Assembly (NCBI RefSeq): GCF_022496765.1
Contig: NZ_VANV01000022.1
Coordinates: forward strand, 41,164-105,163
Origin: Acidaminobacter sp. JC074
GTDB taxonomy: Bacteria > Bacillota > Clostridia > Peptostreptococcales > Acidaminobacteraceae
Length of the DNA stretch: 64,000 nucleotides
Reading direction: 5' to 3'
Position 1 is the stretch's first letter. Every line of letters begins with the position of its first letter. This document shows, one piece after another, positions 8,731-17,813 of the stretch. The notes below the pieces were generated by a model that was not told where the DNA came from, did no database searches, and was given only the letters and a program-made list of their open reading frames with translations. Both the position numbers and the translations under genes were made by a program.

Positions 8731-8782
8731 ATATGCATTTCTTGATAAAATAATAAAGCGAAAGATATAAAGGAGTGAAAGT

Positions 8783-11700
8783 ATGAAGTATAATGAACTT
8801 TCTGATAAGAAGATCTTTGAAACGGAAAAAGAGATCTCGAAATATTGGAATGATATCGATCTTCTACATCTAAGTGTAGAGGAAAGACCAGAAGAAAAGA
8901 ATTTTGTTTTTTATGATGGCCCGCCAACAGCAAATGGTAAGCCAGGCATTCATCATGTTATCTCAAGAGCTTTAAAAGACTCGGTTTGTAGATACAAGAC
9001 AATGAATGGATACAGAGTTAAGAGAAAAGCAGGTTGGGATACACATGGTCTACCAGTTGAGATTGAAGTAGAAAAGCGTTTAAATCTTAACAACAAGACT
9101 GAAATTGAAGATTATGGTTTAGCCAACTTCAATGACAAGTGTCGTGAATCAGTATTTGAATATGAATCTTCTTGGAGAGATATGACTGAGCGTATGGCTT
9201 ATTTAATTGATTTAGATAATCCTTACATCACATTAGACAACAACTACATTGAATCTGTTTGGTGGATTTTAGACCAATTTAACAAGCAAGATTATATTTA
9301 TGAAGGACATAAGATCCTACCTTACTGTACGCGTTGTGGTACGGGCCTTGCATCTCATGAGGTTGCTCAAGGTTATGAGGAAATCAAGTCTCAAACTGTT
9401 GTTGCAAAGTTTAAAAGAGTAGATGCAGATGAGTACTTCCTAGTGTGGACAACTACACCATGGACACTACCATCAAACGTTGCCTTAGCTGTACATCCTA
9501 CACATGATTACTTAAGAGTTAAGCAAAATGATGAAGTTTACTATGTAGAAAAGACTTTAGCGAATGCTGTTTTAGGTGATGATTATGAAGTACTTGCTGA
9601 AATGAAGGGTACTGAGCTTGAGCATATGGAGTACGAGCAGTTGTTACCATTTGTAAAGGCTGATAGAAAAGGTTTCTATGTAACACTTGCAGACTTTGTT
9701 ACTACTGAAGATGGTACAGGTATTGTCCATATCGCACCAGCATTTGGTGAGGATGACTACAATGTTGGTAGAAAGTATGACTTACCAGTATTACAACCAG
9801 TTGGTGAAGATGGTAAATTCTTCGAAACACCTTGGGCAGGTAAGTTTGTTATGGATGCTGATTTAGATATCGTTATCTATCTTGGTGAAAGAAATCAAGT
9901 TTATAAAAAAGAAAAAATGCTTCATAACTATCCACACTGTTGGAGATGTAAGACACCACTTCTTTACTATGCTAAGCCTAGCTGGTACATTGAAATGACA
10001 CGTCTTAAAGAGCAATTAATTGAAAATAACAATGGTGTTAACTGGTTCCCAGACTATGTAGGTGTTAAGCGTTTCGGTAACTGGTTAGACAACTTAAATG
10101 ACTGGGCTATCTCAAGATCGAGATACTGGGGTACGCCACTTCCAATTTGGAAATGTGATTGTGGCCATAAGGTTTCAGTAGGTTCTAGAGCTGAGCTGGT
10201 TGAAAAGGCTATTGAAGATATCGATGAAACGATTGATCTTCATAGACCACATGTAGATGGTGTACACTTTGAATGTGACAAGTGTGGCGGCACTATGACA
10301 AGAGTAACAGAAGTAATTGACTGCTGGTTTGACTCGGGTGCTATGCCATTTGCGCAACATCACTACCCATTTGAGAATGCAGACAAGTTTGATACATTAT
10401 TCCCTGCAGACTTTATCTGTGAAGGTATTGACCAAACAAGAGGCTGGTACTATTCACTACTTGCTATCGCAACATTTGTAAAAGGTCAGTCACCTTATAA
10501 GAATGTACTGGTTAACGATTTGATCTTAGATAAGTTCGGTAAGAAGATGTCTAAGTCTAGAGGTAACGGTGTTGATCCGTTTGAGTTATTTGACAAGTAC
10601 GGTGCTGATGTTATCAGATGGTACCTATACTATGTATCACCAGCTTGGACACCAACTAAGTTTGACGAAGAGGGTGTACAGGAAGTTAAATCTAAGTTCT
10701 TTGGTACACTTAAGAATGTATATAATTTCTTTGCACTTTATGCAAATACAGATGGCATTGATGTAAAAGATTTCTACGTTGAGCCTAAGGACAGACCTGA
10801 GCTTGACAGATGGGTATTATCAAAGCTTAACAATGTTATCAAGGAAGCGCGTGCTGCTATGGATGTATTTGATACAACTAAGGTAGTTAGAGCGATCCAA
10901 GAGTTTGTAAATGAAGACTTATCAAACTGGTACATCAGAAGATCTAGAAGAAGATTCTGGGATGCTGAGTTATCTGAAGATAAAAAAGCAGTATACAATA
11001 CAACTTATGAAGTATTAAAGACTGTATGTGAATTAGCAGCACCATTTGCACCATACTTAACTGAAGAGATCTATAGAAACTTAACAGGTGAAAGATCTGT
11101 TCACTTAGCTATGTATCCTGAAGTGAATGAGTCATTAATTGATGAAAGAACTGAAGAGAGAATGGACTTAATCAAGTCTTTAGTAACATTAGGTAGAGCG
11201 GCAAGAGAATCTGTTAAGATTAAGGTACGTCAACCTATTGCTAATGTTATGTTAGATGGTAAGTATTCTGCTATCATTGAAGACCTTTCAGATTTAATCA
11301 TGGAAGAGTTAAACGTAAAAGAAGTTAAGTTTGTTGAAAACTTAGGTGAGTACATGAACTTTACTTTAAAGCCTAACTTCAAAATGGCTGGTCCTATCTT
11401 AGGTAAGAAGGTTGGCATGTTAGGTAAGGCACTGGGTCAAATGGATGCATTTGAAACTGCTATGAAGCTAGAAGCTGGTGAGACATTAATAGTTGATCTT
11501 GGTGGCGAGAATTTTGAAATCAACAATGAACTTGTTATGGTTTCGATCTCTGCTAAAGAAGGTTTCACTGTAAGAATGGAAAACAACTTATTCATCATCT
11601 TAGATACTAACTTAAGTGAAGAACTTATTCAGGAAGGTTATGCAAGAGAAATGATTTCTAGAGTTCAGCAGTTAAGAAAGTCTCATGACTTTGAAATGAT

Positions 11701-11878
11701 GGACAACATCAAAATTGAGTACAATTCTTCAGATGATTTCGTAAAAGCTGTAGAAGTACACAAAGCATACATCATGGAAGAAACACTTGCAAAAGAGCTT
11801 ACGCTTGTAGAATCAAATGACTTTGAAACATACAAGTTAAATGGCCACGAAACAGCTCTACAAGTAACGAAGTTATAA
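8783..11878 (+). CDS. ileS: Isoleucyl-tRNA synthetase, type 2
   Basis: IleRS charges tRNA-Ile. At 1031 residues it is a complete class I synthetase. The HIGH motif appears as GIHH at residues 55-58 in the PTANGKPGIHH context, and KMSKS is at 588-592. The TTTPWTLPSN editing-domain motif (CP1) and the zinc-type CxxC pairs are present (CRCG and CWRCK regions, and CDCG...CDKC in the catalytic insertion). The PTANGKPGIHH form and the C-terminal extension match type 2 (eukaryotic-like) IleRS rather than the usual bacterial type 1 form. It has an AAGGAGTG ribosome binding site and is controlled by the T-box upstream. Confidence 0.97.
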   Translation: MKYNELSDKKIFETEKEISKYWNDIDLLHLSVEERPEEKNFVFYDGPPTANGKPGIHHVISRALKDSVCRYKTMNGYRVKRKAGWDTHGLPVEIEVEKRLNLNNKTEIEDYGLANFNDKCRESVFEYESSWRDMTERMAYLIDLDNPYITLDNNYIESVWWILDQFNKQDYIYEGHKILPYCTRCGTGLASHEVAQGYEEIKSQTVVAKFKRVDADEYFLVWTTTPWTLPSNVALAVHPTHDYLRVKQNDEVYYVEKTLANAVLGDDYEVLAEMKGTELEHMEYEQLLPFVKADRKGFYVTLADFVTTEDGTGIVHIAPAFGEDDYNVGRKYDLPVLQPVGEDGKFFETPWAGKFVMDADLDIVIYLGERNQVYKKEKMLHNYPHCWRCKTPLLYYAKPSWYIEMTRLKEQLIENNNGVNWFPDYVGVKRFGNWLDNLNDWAISRSRYWGTPLPIWKCDCGHKVSVGSRAELVEKAIEDIDETIDLHRPHVDGVHFECDKCGGTMTRVTEVIDCWFDSGAMPFAQHHYPFENADKFDTLFPADFICEGIDQTRGWYYSLLAIATFVKGQSPYKNVLVNDLILDKFGKKMSKSRGNGVDPFELFDKYGADVIRWYLYYVSPAWTPTKFDEEGVQEVKSKFFGTLKNVYNFFALYANTDGIDVKDFYVEPKDRPELDRWVLSKLNNVIKEARAAMDVFDTTKVVRAIQEFVNEDLSNWYIRRSRRRFWDAELSEDKKAVYNTTYEVLKTVCELAAPFAPYLTEEIYRNLTGERSVHLAMYPEVNESLIDERTEERMDLIKSLVTLGRAARESVKIKVRQPIANVMLDGKYSAIIEDLSDLIMEELNVKEVKFVENLGEYMNFTLKPNFKMAGPILGKKVGMLGKALGQMDAFETAMKLEAGETLIVDLGGENFEINNELVMVSISAKEGFTVRMENNLFIILDTNLSEELIQEGYAREMISRVQQLRKSHDFEMMDNIKIEYNSSDDFVKAVEVHKAYIMEETLAKELTLVESNDFETYKLNGHETALQVTKL

Positions 11879-11882
11879 AATT

Positions 11883-11916
11883 AGAGTCAGAGGTTACCTC
11901 TGACTCTTAACTTGTT
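11883..11916 (+). terminator. Hairpin terminator after ileS
   Basis: A perfect 12-base inverted repeat (AGAGTCAGAGGT at 11883-11894 and its complement at 11896-11907). The following tract is only moderately T-rich (TAACTTGTTT). Confidence 0.7.
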
Positions 11917-11928
11917 TAAAGGGGGCTC

Positions 11929-11957
11929 TTCCATTGTATAAGGTTTTTGAGTATAAT
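11929..11957 (+). promoter_or_regulatory. Candidate promoter for rluD-pyrR
   Basis: A perfect TATAAT at 11952-11957 with a weak -35 (TTCCAT, 17-base spacer). It lies 18 bases before the chosen rluD start. Confidence 0.45.
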
Positions 11958-11975
11958 GAAAAAAATGGAGGAATC

Positions 11976-12905
11976 ATGGAAAGAATTGAACTTATAGTAA
12001 AAGAAAACAAACGTATCGACGCGATTATTGCTTCAGAACTTGCTGATGTATCAAGATCTTATGTACAAAAGATCATTGAAGACGGCTGCGTCTATGTTAA
12101 CGATAAAGAAGTGACTTCAAAGAAGTTAAAGCTTAAGGTGGATGATGTGATTGTTATCAACATGCCAGAACCGGAGAAATTAGAAGTCTTAGCAGAAGAC
12201 ATCCCTATAGATATTGTTTATGAAGACGATGATTTGATGATTATCAACAAGCCTGTCGGCATGGTTGTTCATCCGGCACCTGGCAACTATACAGGTACCT
12301 TGGTTAATGCCCTCATGTTTCACAGTGAGAAGCTGTCGTCAATCAACGGGGTGATAAGACCTGGTATTGTTCATAGAATTGACAAGGACACATCGGGTCT
12401 TTTGATGATCGCAAAGACAGATCAAGCACATCAGTCTCTTGCAGACCAATTGAAAGAACACAGCATTACTAGAAAGTACGTTGCCATTGTTCATGGTTGT
12501 ATCTCTTCTGAAACAGGGACCGTTAAGGCGCCTATCGGCAGGAGTCCTAAAGACCGTTTGAAAATGGCTGTTAATGAAAGAAACGGTAAGGAAGCGACCA
12601 CGCATTTTAGGGTGATCAAAAGGTTTAAGAATTACACATACATCGAGTGTCAGTTAGAAACAGGCAGAACCCATCAGATTAGGGTTCATATGGCTTATAT
12701 CGGTCATCCTCTTTTAGGTGATCCTGTTTATGGTGTGAAAAAGCCTAAAATCAAACATGAAGGTCAACTGCTACATGCAAAGACGCTTGGATTTGTTCAT
12801 CCTTCCACAGGTGAAGAGGTCTTGTTTGATTCTGAAGTGCCGGAAATATTTGAAACAATGTTTAAGAAAATCAAAGGTGTAGAAGGAGGTCCTCATGCAA
12901 TTTAA
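11976..12905 (+). CDS. RluA/RluD family RNA pseudouridine synthase
   Basis: This enzyme isomerises uridine to pseudouridine in RNA, probably 23S rRNA. An S4 domain covers about residues 10-75 (RIDAIIASELADVSRSYVQK). The catalytic signature HRIDKDTSGLL places the active Asp at residue 136, and the GRTHQIRVHMAYIGHPLLGD motif is intact. The 309-residue length matches RluD-like members; the exact target cannot be read from sequence. I placed the start at 11976 because ATGGAGG precedes it closely; the longer frame would begin inside the promoter. It overlaps pyrR by 11 bases. Confidence 0.93.
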   Translation: MERIELIVKENKRIDAIIASELADVSRSYVQKIIEDGCVYVNDKEVTSKKLKLKVDDVIVINMPEPEKLEVLAEDIPIDIVYEDDDLMIINKPVGMVVHPAPGNYTGTLVNALMFHSEKLSSINGVIRPGIVHRIDKDTSGLLMIAKTDQAHQSLADQLKEHSITRKYVAIVHGCISSETGTVKAPIGRSPKDRLKMAVNERNGKEATTHFRVIKRFKNYTYIECQLETGRTHQIRVHMAYIGHPLLGDPVYGVKKPKIKHEGQLLHAKTLGFVHPSTGEEVLFDSEVPEIFETMFKKIKGVEGGPHAI

Positions 12906-13437
12906 AGCCCTTATTATGGATGGCAAAGCAATGGTAAGATCTATGACGAGAATATCTCATGAAATCATAGAGCATAATAAAGGTATAGACGATGTTATTA
13001 TCGTTGGTATTCATTCTAGAGGTGTACCTTTAGCAGAAAAAATTGCTGAACGCATCAATGTTATAGAAGGTAAATCTGTATCAGTTGCTACCTTGGATAT
13101 CACCAAATACAGAGATGATATCAGTCAGGAAGAAAAGGACCTTAAGAAGACTTTTGAATCAACATTAAAAGGTTTCGATGTGAAGAACAAACACATCGTT
13201 TTAGTAGATGATGTACTCTATACAGGTAGAACTGTTAGAGCTGCTTTAGATGCGGTTATGGATATTGGAAGACCCTTGACCATTCAGTTGGCTGTTTTAG
13301 TTGACAGAGGCCATAGAGAGCTGCCTATACGCCCTGATTATGTTGGTAAAAACGTACCGACTTCAAGTAAGGAAAGTGTCAAGGTTCACCTAAAAGATGT
13401 AGATGGTACTGATGAAGTTGTTATTTACAGTAAATAG
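12895..13437 (+). CDS. pyrR: Bifunctional pyr operon regulator / uracil phosphoribosyltransferase
   Basis: PyrR binds pyr mRNA to cause attenuation in Firmicutes and has weak uracil phosphoribosyltransferase activity. The 180-residue length is exact for the family. The PRPP-binding loop VLVDDVLYTGRTVRAALDA lies around residues 101-119, and RPDYVGKNVPTS near the C-terminus is typical of PyrR. An AGGAGGTCC site inside rluD drives translation. No pyr biosynthetic genes follow and no PyrR attenuator was recognised here, so it presumably acts on targets elsewhere. Confidence 0.96.
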   Translation: MQFKALIMDGKAMVRSMTRISHEIIEHNKGIDDVIIVGIHSRGVPLAEKIAERINVIEGKSVSVATLDITKYRDDISQEEKDLKKTFESTLKGFDVKNKHIVLVDDVLYTGRTVRAALDAVMDIGRPLTIQLAVLVDRGHRELPIRPDYVGKNVPTSSKESVKVHLKDVDGTDEVVIYSK

Positions 13438-13451
13438 AAAATTTATGCTTA

Positions 13452-13480
13452 TACCCAGTGAAAACTGGGTATTTTTAATT
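13452..13480 (+). terminator. Intrinsic terminator after pyrR
   Basis: TACCCAGT (13452-13459) and ACTGGGTA (13464-13471) pair perfectly around GAAA, followed by TTTTT. Confidence 0.9.
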
Positions 13481-13580
13481 TGGAGCGTTTTTTATCAAAA
13501 GCGACATAAATTCACGCTTTGAGGAGTTTTTTATTAGGCAAACCTTTTCATTTTTACAAGGAAAAAAGCCTGGAAAAATA

Positions 13581-13594
13581 GGGAACGTTTTCCC
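13581..13594 (+). promoter_or_regulatory. Candidate LacI-family operator before the glycogen operon
   Basis: GGGAACGTTTTCCC is a 14-base inverted repeat with a CG near its centre, 83 bases before glgB. LacI/GalR-family regulators and CcpA use such centres. It does not fit the full cre consensus. The regulator is unknown. Confidence 0.4.
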
Positions 13595-13648
13595 AGAATT
13601 TTCACAAAATATTTACAAAATCATCATTTTTTTATTAAGAAAAAGCGT

Positions 13649-13654
13649 TATAAT
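13649..13654 (+). promoter_or_regulatory. -10 box of the likely glg promoter
   Basis: A perfect TATAAT, 23 bases before the glgB start. No good -35 lies at the proper distance, which would suit an activated or repressed promoter. Confidence 0.45.
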
Positions 13655-13676
13655 AAGTAAAAAAAGAGGAGCGGAA

Positions 13677-15566
13677 ATGGTAAAAAGATTATTAAAAAGA
13701 AATGCGTTGGATATTTACTTATTCAACAAGGGTGAGAATTTTAAATCTTACAAGGTATTGGGTGCACATATTAGGAAAAGAGATGGCATATCAGGCGTTG
13801 AGTTTACAGTATGGGCACCAAAAGCAAAACAAGTAAGTTTGGTTGGCGACTTTAATGGTTGGAACATACATGAGTGTCCCATGATGCCAGTAGAAGATAC
13901 AGGCATGTGGCATGCTTTTGTGCCTGAAGTAGAAGAGTTTTCTTTATACAAATATGCTGTCATGGATTATCAGGATAAGGTAACATTAAAGGCTGATCCA
14001 TTTGCCTTCTTTTCAGAAGTAAAGCCAAACACAGCATCACGAGTCTATGATTTAAAGGGTTATAAATGGAATGACGCTAATTGGATGAGAAATCGTAAGA
14101 AGAAAAGTCCTTACAAATCTCCGCTTAATATATATGAACTACATCTTGGTTCTTGGGACCATCATGAAGAAGGCTATATGACCTATGGTCAAATGGAGGA
14201 AAAACTGATTCCTTACATCAAGTCAATGGGTTACACCCACATTGAGGTCATGCCTTTAACAGAACATCCATTTGATGGTTCGTGGGGTTATCAGGCAACA
14301 GGTTATTTTTCAATTACTTCTAGGTATGGTACGCCAAAAGACTTTATGAGTTTTGTTGATGCCTGTCATAAGGCTGGTATAGGTGTGCTTTTGGACTGGG
14401 TACCATGTCACTTCTGTAATGATGAACATGGTCTTAGACGATTTGATGGCACTGAAACGTTCGAACATTCTGACAAAACATTTGCTGACAATGAACTATG
14501 GGGTACAACCAACTTCGATTATGCAAAAACACAGGTACAGTCATTTCTCATCTCAAATGCCTTGTTTTTCTTGGAGAAGTTTCATATAGACGGCTTAAGG
14601 GTTGATGCAGTTGCCTTTATGTTGTATCAAGGCTATACAACACATCAGAGTCATGTAAACGAGGATGCCGTTAATTTTCTTCAAAGACTCAACAAAGAGG
14701 TCTTTGCTAGATATCCGGATGTTTTGATGATGGCTGAAGAATCCAGTGCTTGGCCTCTTGTAACAGCACCTATCCACGATGGTGGTTTGGGCTTTAACTT
14801 TAAGTGGAACATGGGTTGGATGAACGATATGCTGGAATACATGGAAATGGATTATCATGACCGTCACAATAATCATAAGGCCATTACATTTTCAGTTATG
14901 TATGCATTTACAGAAAACTTTATATTGCCACTTTCTCATGATGAAGTGGTTCATGGCAAGAAGTCACTACTTAATAAAATGCCGGGCGATTATTGGCAAA
15001 AGTTTGCCAACTTAAGAATGTTCTATGGCTATATGTATGCTTATCCAGGTAAAAAGCTCTTATTTATGGGTGGTGAGCTTGGCCAGTTTATTGAATGGGA
15101 TTATGAAAGACCCATCGATTGGTTCTTAAGAGATTACGATAAGCATAGAGAAATGGAACTGTGTGTTAAAGACTTAAACCACTTCTACACAAAAGAAGAA
15201 GCCTTTTATTTCAACGATGATCAATACAAGGGATTTGAGTGGATTGACTATTCAAACAATGAGCAAAGCATCATCTCATTTGTCAGAAATGGAGAAAAAG
15301 AAAATATATTGGTGGTATGTAATTTCACACCAGAAGTTTATAAGTCTTTTGAGTTAGGTGCGCCATATATGGGTAACTATATAGAGGTGCTGAATACAGA
15401 CGATGTCAAGTACGGGGGCTCAGGATTTTGCTCTAAACAAAGAGTGAAAGCTGTTAAGAAACAAGCCCACGGTCGACCGCAAAGTATTCAAATTGATATT
15501 GCACCACTTGCGACCATGTACTTCAAGATAGAAAAGACAGAGGAGATACGAGATGAGAATGTATAA
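13677..15566 (+). CDS. glgB: 1,4-alpha-glucan branching enzyme
   Basis: GlgB makes the alpha-1,6 branches of glycogen. The 629-residue protein has a CBM48-type N-terminal domain (about residues 30-110, VWAPKAKQVSLVGDFNGW) and a GH13 catalytic barrel. The catalytic Asp is at residue 310 (DGLRVDAV), the acid/base Glu at 354 (MMAEESS), and the third carboxylate lies in LPLSHDEVVHGK. GAGGAG precedes the ATG. It opens the glycogen operon and overlaps glgC by 14 bases. All catalytic residues are intact. Confidence 0.97.
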   Translation: MVKRLLKRNALDIYLFNKGENFKSYKVLGAHIRKRDGISGVEFTVWAPKAKQVSLVGDFNGWNIHECPMMPVEDTGMWHAFVPEVEEFSLYKYAVMDYQDKVTLKADPFAFFSEVKPNTASRVYDLKGYKWNDANWMRNRKKKSPYKSPLNIYELHLGSWDHHEEGYMTYGQMEEKLIPYIKSMGYTHIEVMPLTEHPFDGSWGYQATGYFSITSRYGTPKDFMSFVDACHKAGIGVLLDWVPCHFCNDEHGLRRFDGTETFEHSDKTFADNELWGTTNFDYAKTQVQSFLISNALFFLEKFHIDGLRVDAVAFMLYQGYTTHQSHVNEDAVNFLQRLNKEVFARYPDVLMMAEESSAWPLVTAPIHDGGLGFNFKWNMGWMNDMLEYMEMDYHDRHNNHKAITFSVMYAFTENFILPLSHDEVVHGKKSLLNKMPGDYWQKFANLRMFYGYMYAYPGKKLLFMGGELGQFIEWDYERPIDWFLRDYDKHREMELCVKDLNHFYTKEEAFYFNDDQYKGFEWIDYSNNEQSIISFVRNGEKENILVVCNFTPEVYKSFELGAPYMGNYIEVLNTDDVKYGGSGFCSKQRVKAVKKQAHGRPQSIQIDIAPLATMYFKIEKTEEIRDENV

Positions 15567-16683
15567 AAAAGAAATGATTGCAATGATCCTAGCTGGTGGA
15601 CAGGGATCTAGATTAAAAGACCTGACACATAAGATAGCAAAGCCTGCCGTACCATTTGGCGGCAAGTATAGAATCATTGATTTTGCATTGAGCAATTGTG
15701 CCAATTCGGAAATTGATACAGTAGGAGTATTGACCCAGTATGAACCTTATGTTTTATCAACACATATCGGTATTGGTTCACCTTGGGATTTAGATAGAAG
15801 ACACGGTGGTGTAAGAGTTTTACCGCCTTATTACAATCAATTGGGTGGTAGATGGTATAAGGGCACTGCCAATGCTATATATGAAAACTTATCCTTTATT
15901 GAAAGATATGACCCTGAGTATGTTTTGATCTTGTCAGGTGACCATATCTACAATATGGATTACTCAAAGATGCTTCAATATCATAAGAAGAAGAAGGCAG
16001 AAGTAACCATAGCTGTTAAGGGTGTGACTATGGAAGAAGCCACAAGATTTGGTATCTTAAGTGCGGATGAAAGTGGAAGAATCTATGATTTTGAAGAAAA
16101 ACCTGCACATCCTAAATCAACAAATGCTTCTATGGGGATTTACATATTCAATTGGTCTTTGTTAAAAGAAGCTTTAACAGACGATGAAGCCAACTTGGAA
16201 TCGAAAAATGACTTTGGTAAAAACATCATTCCGAAGCTTCTTTCAGATAATGCAGATATATTTGCTTATGAGTTTGAAGGTTACTGGAGAGATGTAGGTA
16301 CTGTAGAATCTTTATGGGAAGCCAATATGGATCTTTTAAATAGAAACTCTGATTTGGACTTATTTAACAAGGCGTGGCGCGTTTATTCAGCCAATACCAT
16401 CAGTCCGCCTCAGTTTATAGCGCCGACTGCAAATGTTGAAAATTCACTTATTAATGATGGTTGTATCATTGAAGGCAATGTCAAGAAGTCGATTATTTCA
16501 ACCAAAGTTAAGATAGGTAAGAACTCAACCATTACAGAATCGGTTATTATGCCGGATGCAATCATTGAAGAAAATGTTGTACTTCACAAGACCATTGTTA
16601 TGAGTGGTGCGGTTGTAAAAGACAACACAATTGTTGAAGGTAGTGACGACAATGTTATCATTGTAACAGGCAAGGAGGCATAA
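15553..16683 (+). CDS. glgC: Glucose-1-phosphate adenylyltransferase, catalytic subunit
   Basis: GlgC makes ADP-glucose from glucose 1-phosphate and ATP, the committed step of glycogen synthesis. The nucleotidyltransferase motif MILAGGQGSRL is at about residues 10-20, with KPAVPFGGKYRIIDFALSN and the HIYNMDY (metal-site) segment following. A left-handed beta-helix of hexapeptide repeats makes up the last hundred residues. The 376-residue length is standard for the Gram-positive form. The start lies inside the end of glgB, with GAGGAG 7 bases upstream. It is likely to form a heteromer with GlgD. Confidence 0.97.
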   Translation: MRMYKKEMIAMILAGGQGSRLKDLTHKIAKPAVPFGGKYRIIDFALSNCANSEIDTVGVLTQYEPYVLSTHIGIGSPWDLDRRHGGVRVLPPYYNQLGGRWYKGTANAIYENLSFIERYDPEYVLILSGDHIYNMDYSKMLQYHKKKKAEVTIAVKGVTMEEATRFGILSADESGRIYDFEEKPAHPKSTNASMGIYIFNWSLLKEALTDDEANLESKNDFGKNIIPKLLSDNADIFAYEFEGYWRDVGTVESLWEANMDLLNRNSDLDLFNKAWRVYSANTISPPQFIAPTANVENSLINDGCIIEGNVKKSIISTKVKIGKNSTITESVIMPDAIIEENVVLHKTIVMSGAVVKDNTIVEGSDDNVIIVTGKEA

Positions 16684-16684
16684 T

Positions 16685-17803
16685 ATGAATGAAATGATGG
16701 GTATTATAAATTTATCTGCATCAACAGAAAGACTCAAGACCTTAACGGAAATTAGGACCATTGGCTCGATTCCTATTGGTGGTCGTTATAGGGTTATTGA
16801 TTTCACTTTATCCAATATGGTTAATTCAGGTGTTACCAATATCGCTATCTGCACCCAGGGACGTGCAAGATCCTTGTATGACCATGTGGGGTCAGGTAAA
16901 CACTGGGATTTAGACAGGAAGAAAGATGGCTTGTTCTACTTCCATCCAGAAGCCTCTTCAGTGGATATTGTCCAGAAAAAGGGTGACATCGAAATCTTTA
17001 ATTCAATGCTTTCTTACATTAGAAAGTCAAAGCAGGAATATGTATTTTTATCAAGATCCTACATGGTATGCAATGTGGATTTAGAAGATATGCTAGACTA
17101 CCATAAGGAACAAGAGGCTGATATCACAATTTTATACAAGCGTATGAACAACCATGTCAGACGTTTTGTAGATTGTGATACTGTCAACATTGATGAAAAT
17201 GACGATATCATTTCTATGGGGAAAAATCTAGGTAAGAAGAAGTACTACAATGTTTCTATGGAAATGTATATTATGAAACGTGAGCTTTTGATTGAGCTTA
17301 TAGAAGAATCGATTCACTTGGGTAATGTGGATTACTTAAAGCAGTGTATCTTTAATCAAATTGGTGAGTTGAAGGTGAAAGGTTTTGCCTTTGATGGCTA
17401 CTTGGCCTGCATCAATACCATTCAAAATTTCTACAGAACCAATATGGATATGTTGTTGCCAGAAGTTCAGAAGGAACTCTTCCATGCGGATGATTTGATT
17501 TATACAAAAATCAAAGATGAACCGTCAACCTATTATGCAGACGATTCTTATGTATCCAACTCTTTGGTGTCATCGGGTTGCATCATAGAAGGTATTGTAG
17601 AAAATTCTATCTTGTCTAGAGGGGTTCATGTTAAAAAGGGTGCCATCATAAGAAATTCAATTGTCATGCAGAATTCTAAGGTTGGCGAGACGGCTAACAT
17701 CAATCATATGATTTTAGACAAGAATGTAGAAATCAGTGATAAAAGAGTATTTAATGGAGATGTCGATCATCCATTTGTAATAGCAAAAAATTCGAAAGTA
17801 TAG
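16685..17803 (+). CDS. glgD: Glucose-1-phosphate adenylyltransferase regulatory subunit
   Basis: A paralogue of GlgC (372 residues) in which the catalytic loop is lost: where GlgC has AGGQGSR, this protein has LSASTERLKTLTEIR. The sugar-phosphate side (PIGGRYRVIDFTLSN) and the C-terminal beta-helix repeats remain. In Bacillus-type systems GlgD is non-catalytic and modulates GlgC. It starts one base after the glgC stop, so stoichiometric production is likely. The role is inferred from family knowledge; the loss of the motif is directly seen. Confidence 0.95.
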   Translation: MNEMMGIINLSASTERLKTLTEIRTIGSIPIGGRYRVIDFTLSNMVNSGVTNIAICTQGRARSLYDHVGSGKHWDLDRKKDGLFYFHPEASSVDIVQKKGDIEIFNSMLSYIRKSKQEYVFLSRSYMVCNVDLEDMLDYHKEQEADITILYKRMNNHVRRFVDCDTVNIDENDDIISMGKNLGKKKYYNVSMEMYIMKRELLIELIEESIHLGNVDYLKQCIFNQIGELKVKGFAFDGYLACINTIQNFYRTNMDMLLPEVQKELFHADDLIYTKIKDEPSTYYADDSYVSNSLVSSGCIIEGIVENSILSRGVHVKKGAIIRNSIVMQNSKVGETANINHMILDKNVEISDKRVFNGDVDHPFVIAKNSKV

Positions 17804-17813
17804 AGGTAAGAAC

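Noticed and set aside
12895..13480. A PyrR-type pyrimidine attenuator around pyrR
   Set aside because: No anti-antiterminator binding loop was found and no pyr genes follow. The hairpin after pyrR is an ordinary terminator.
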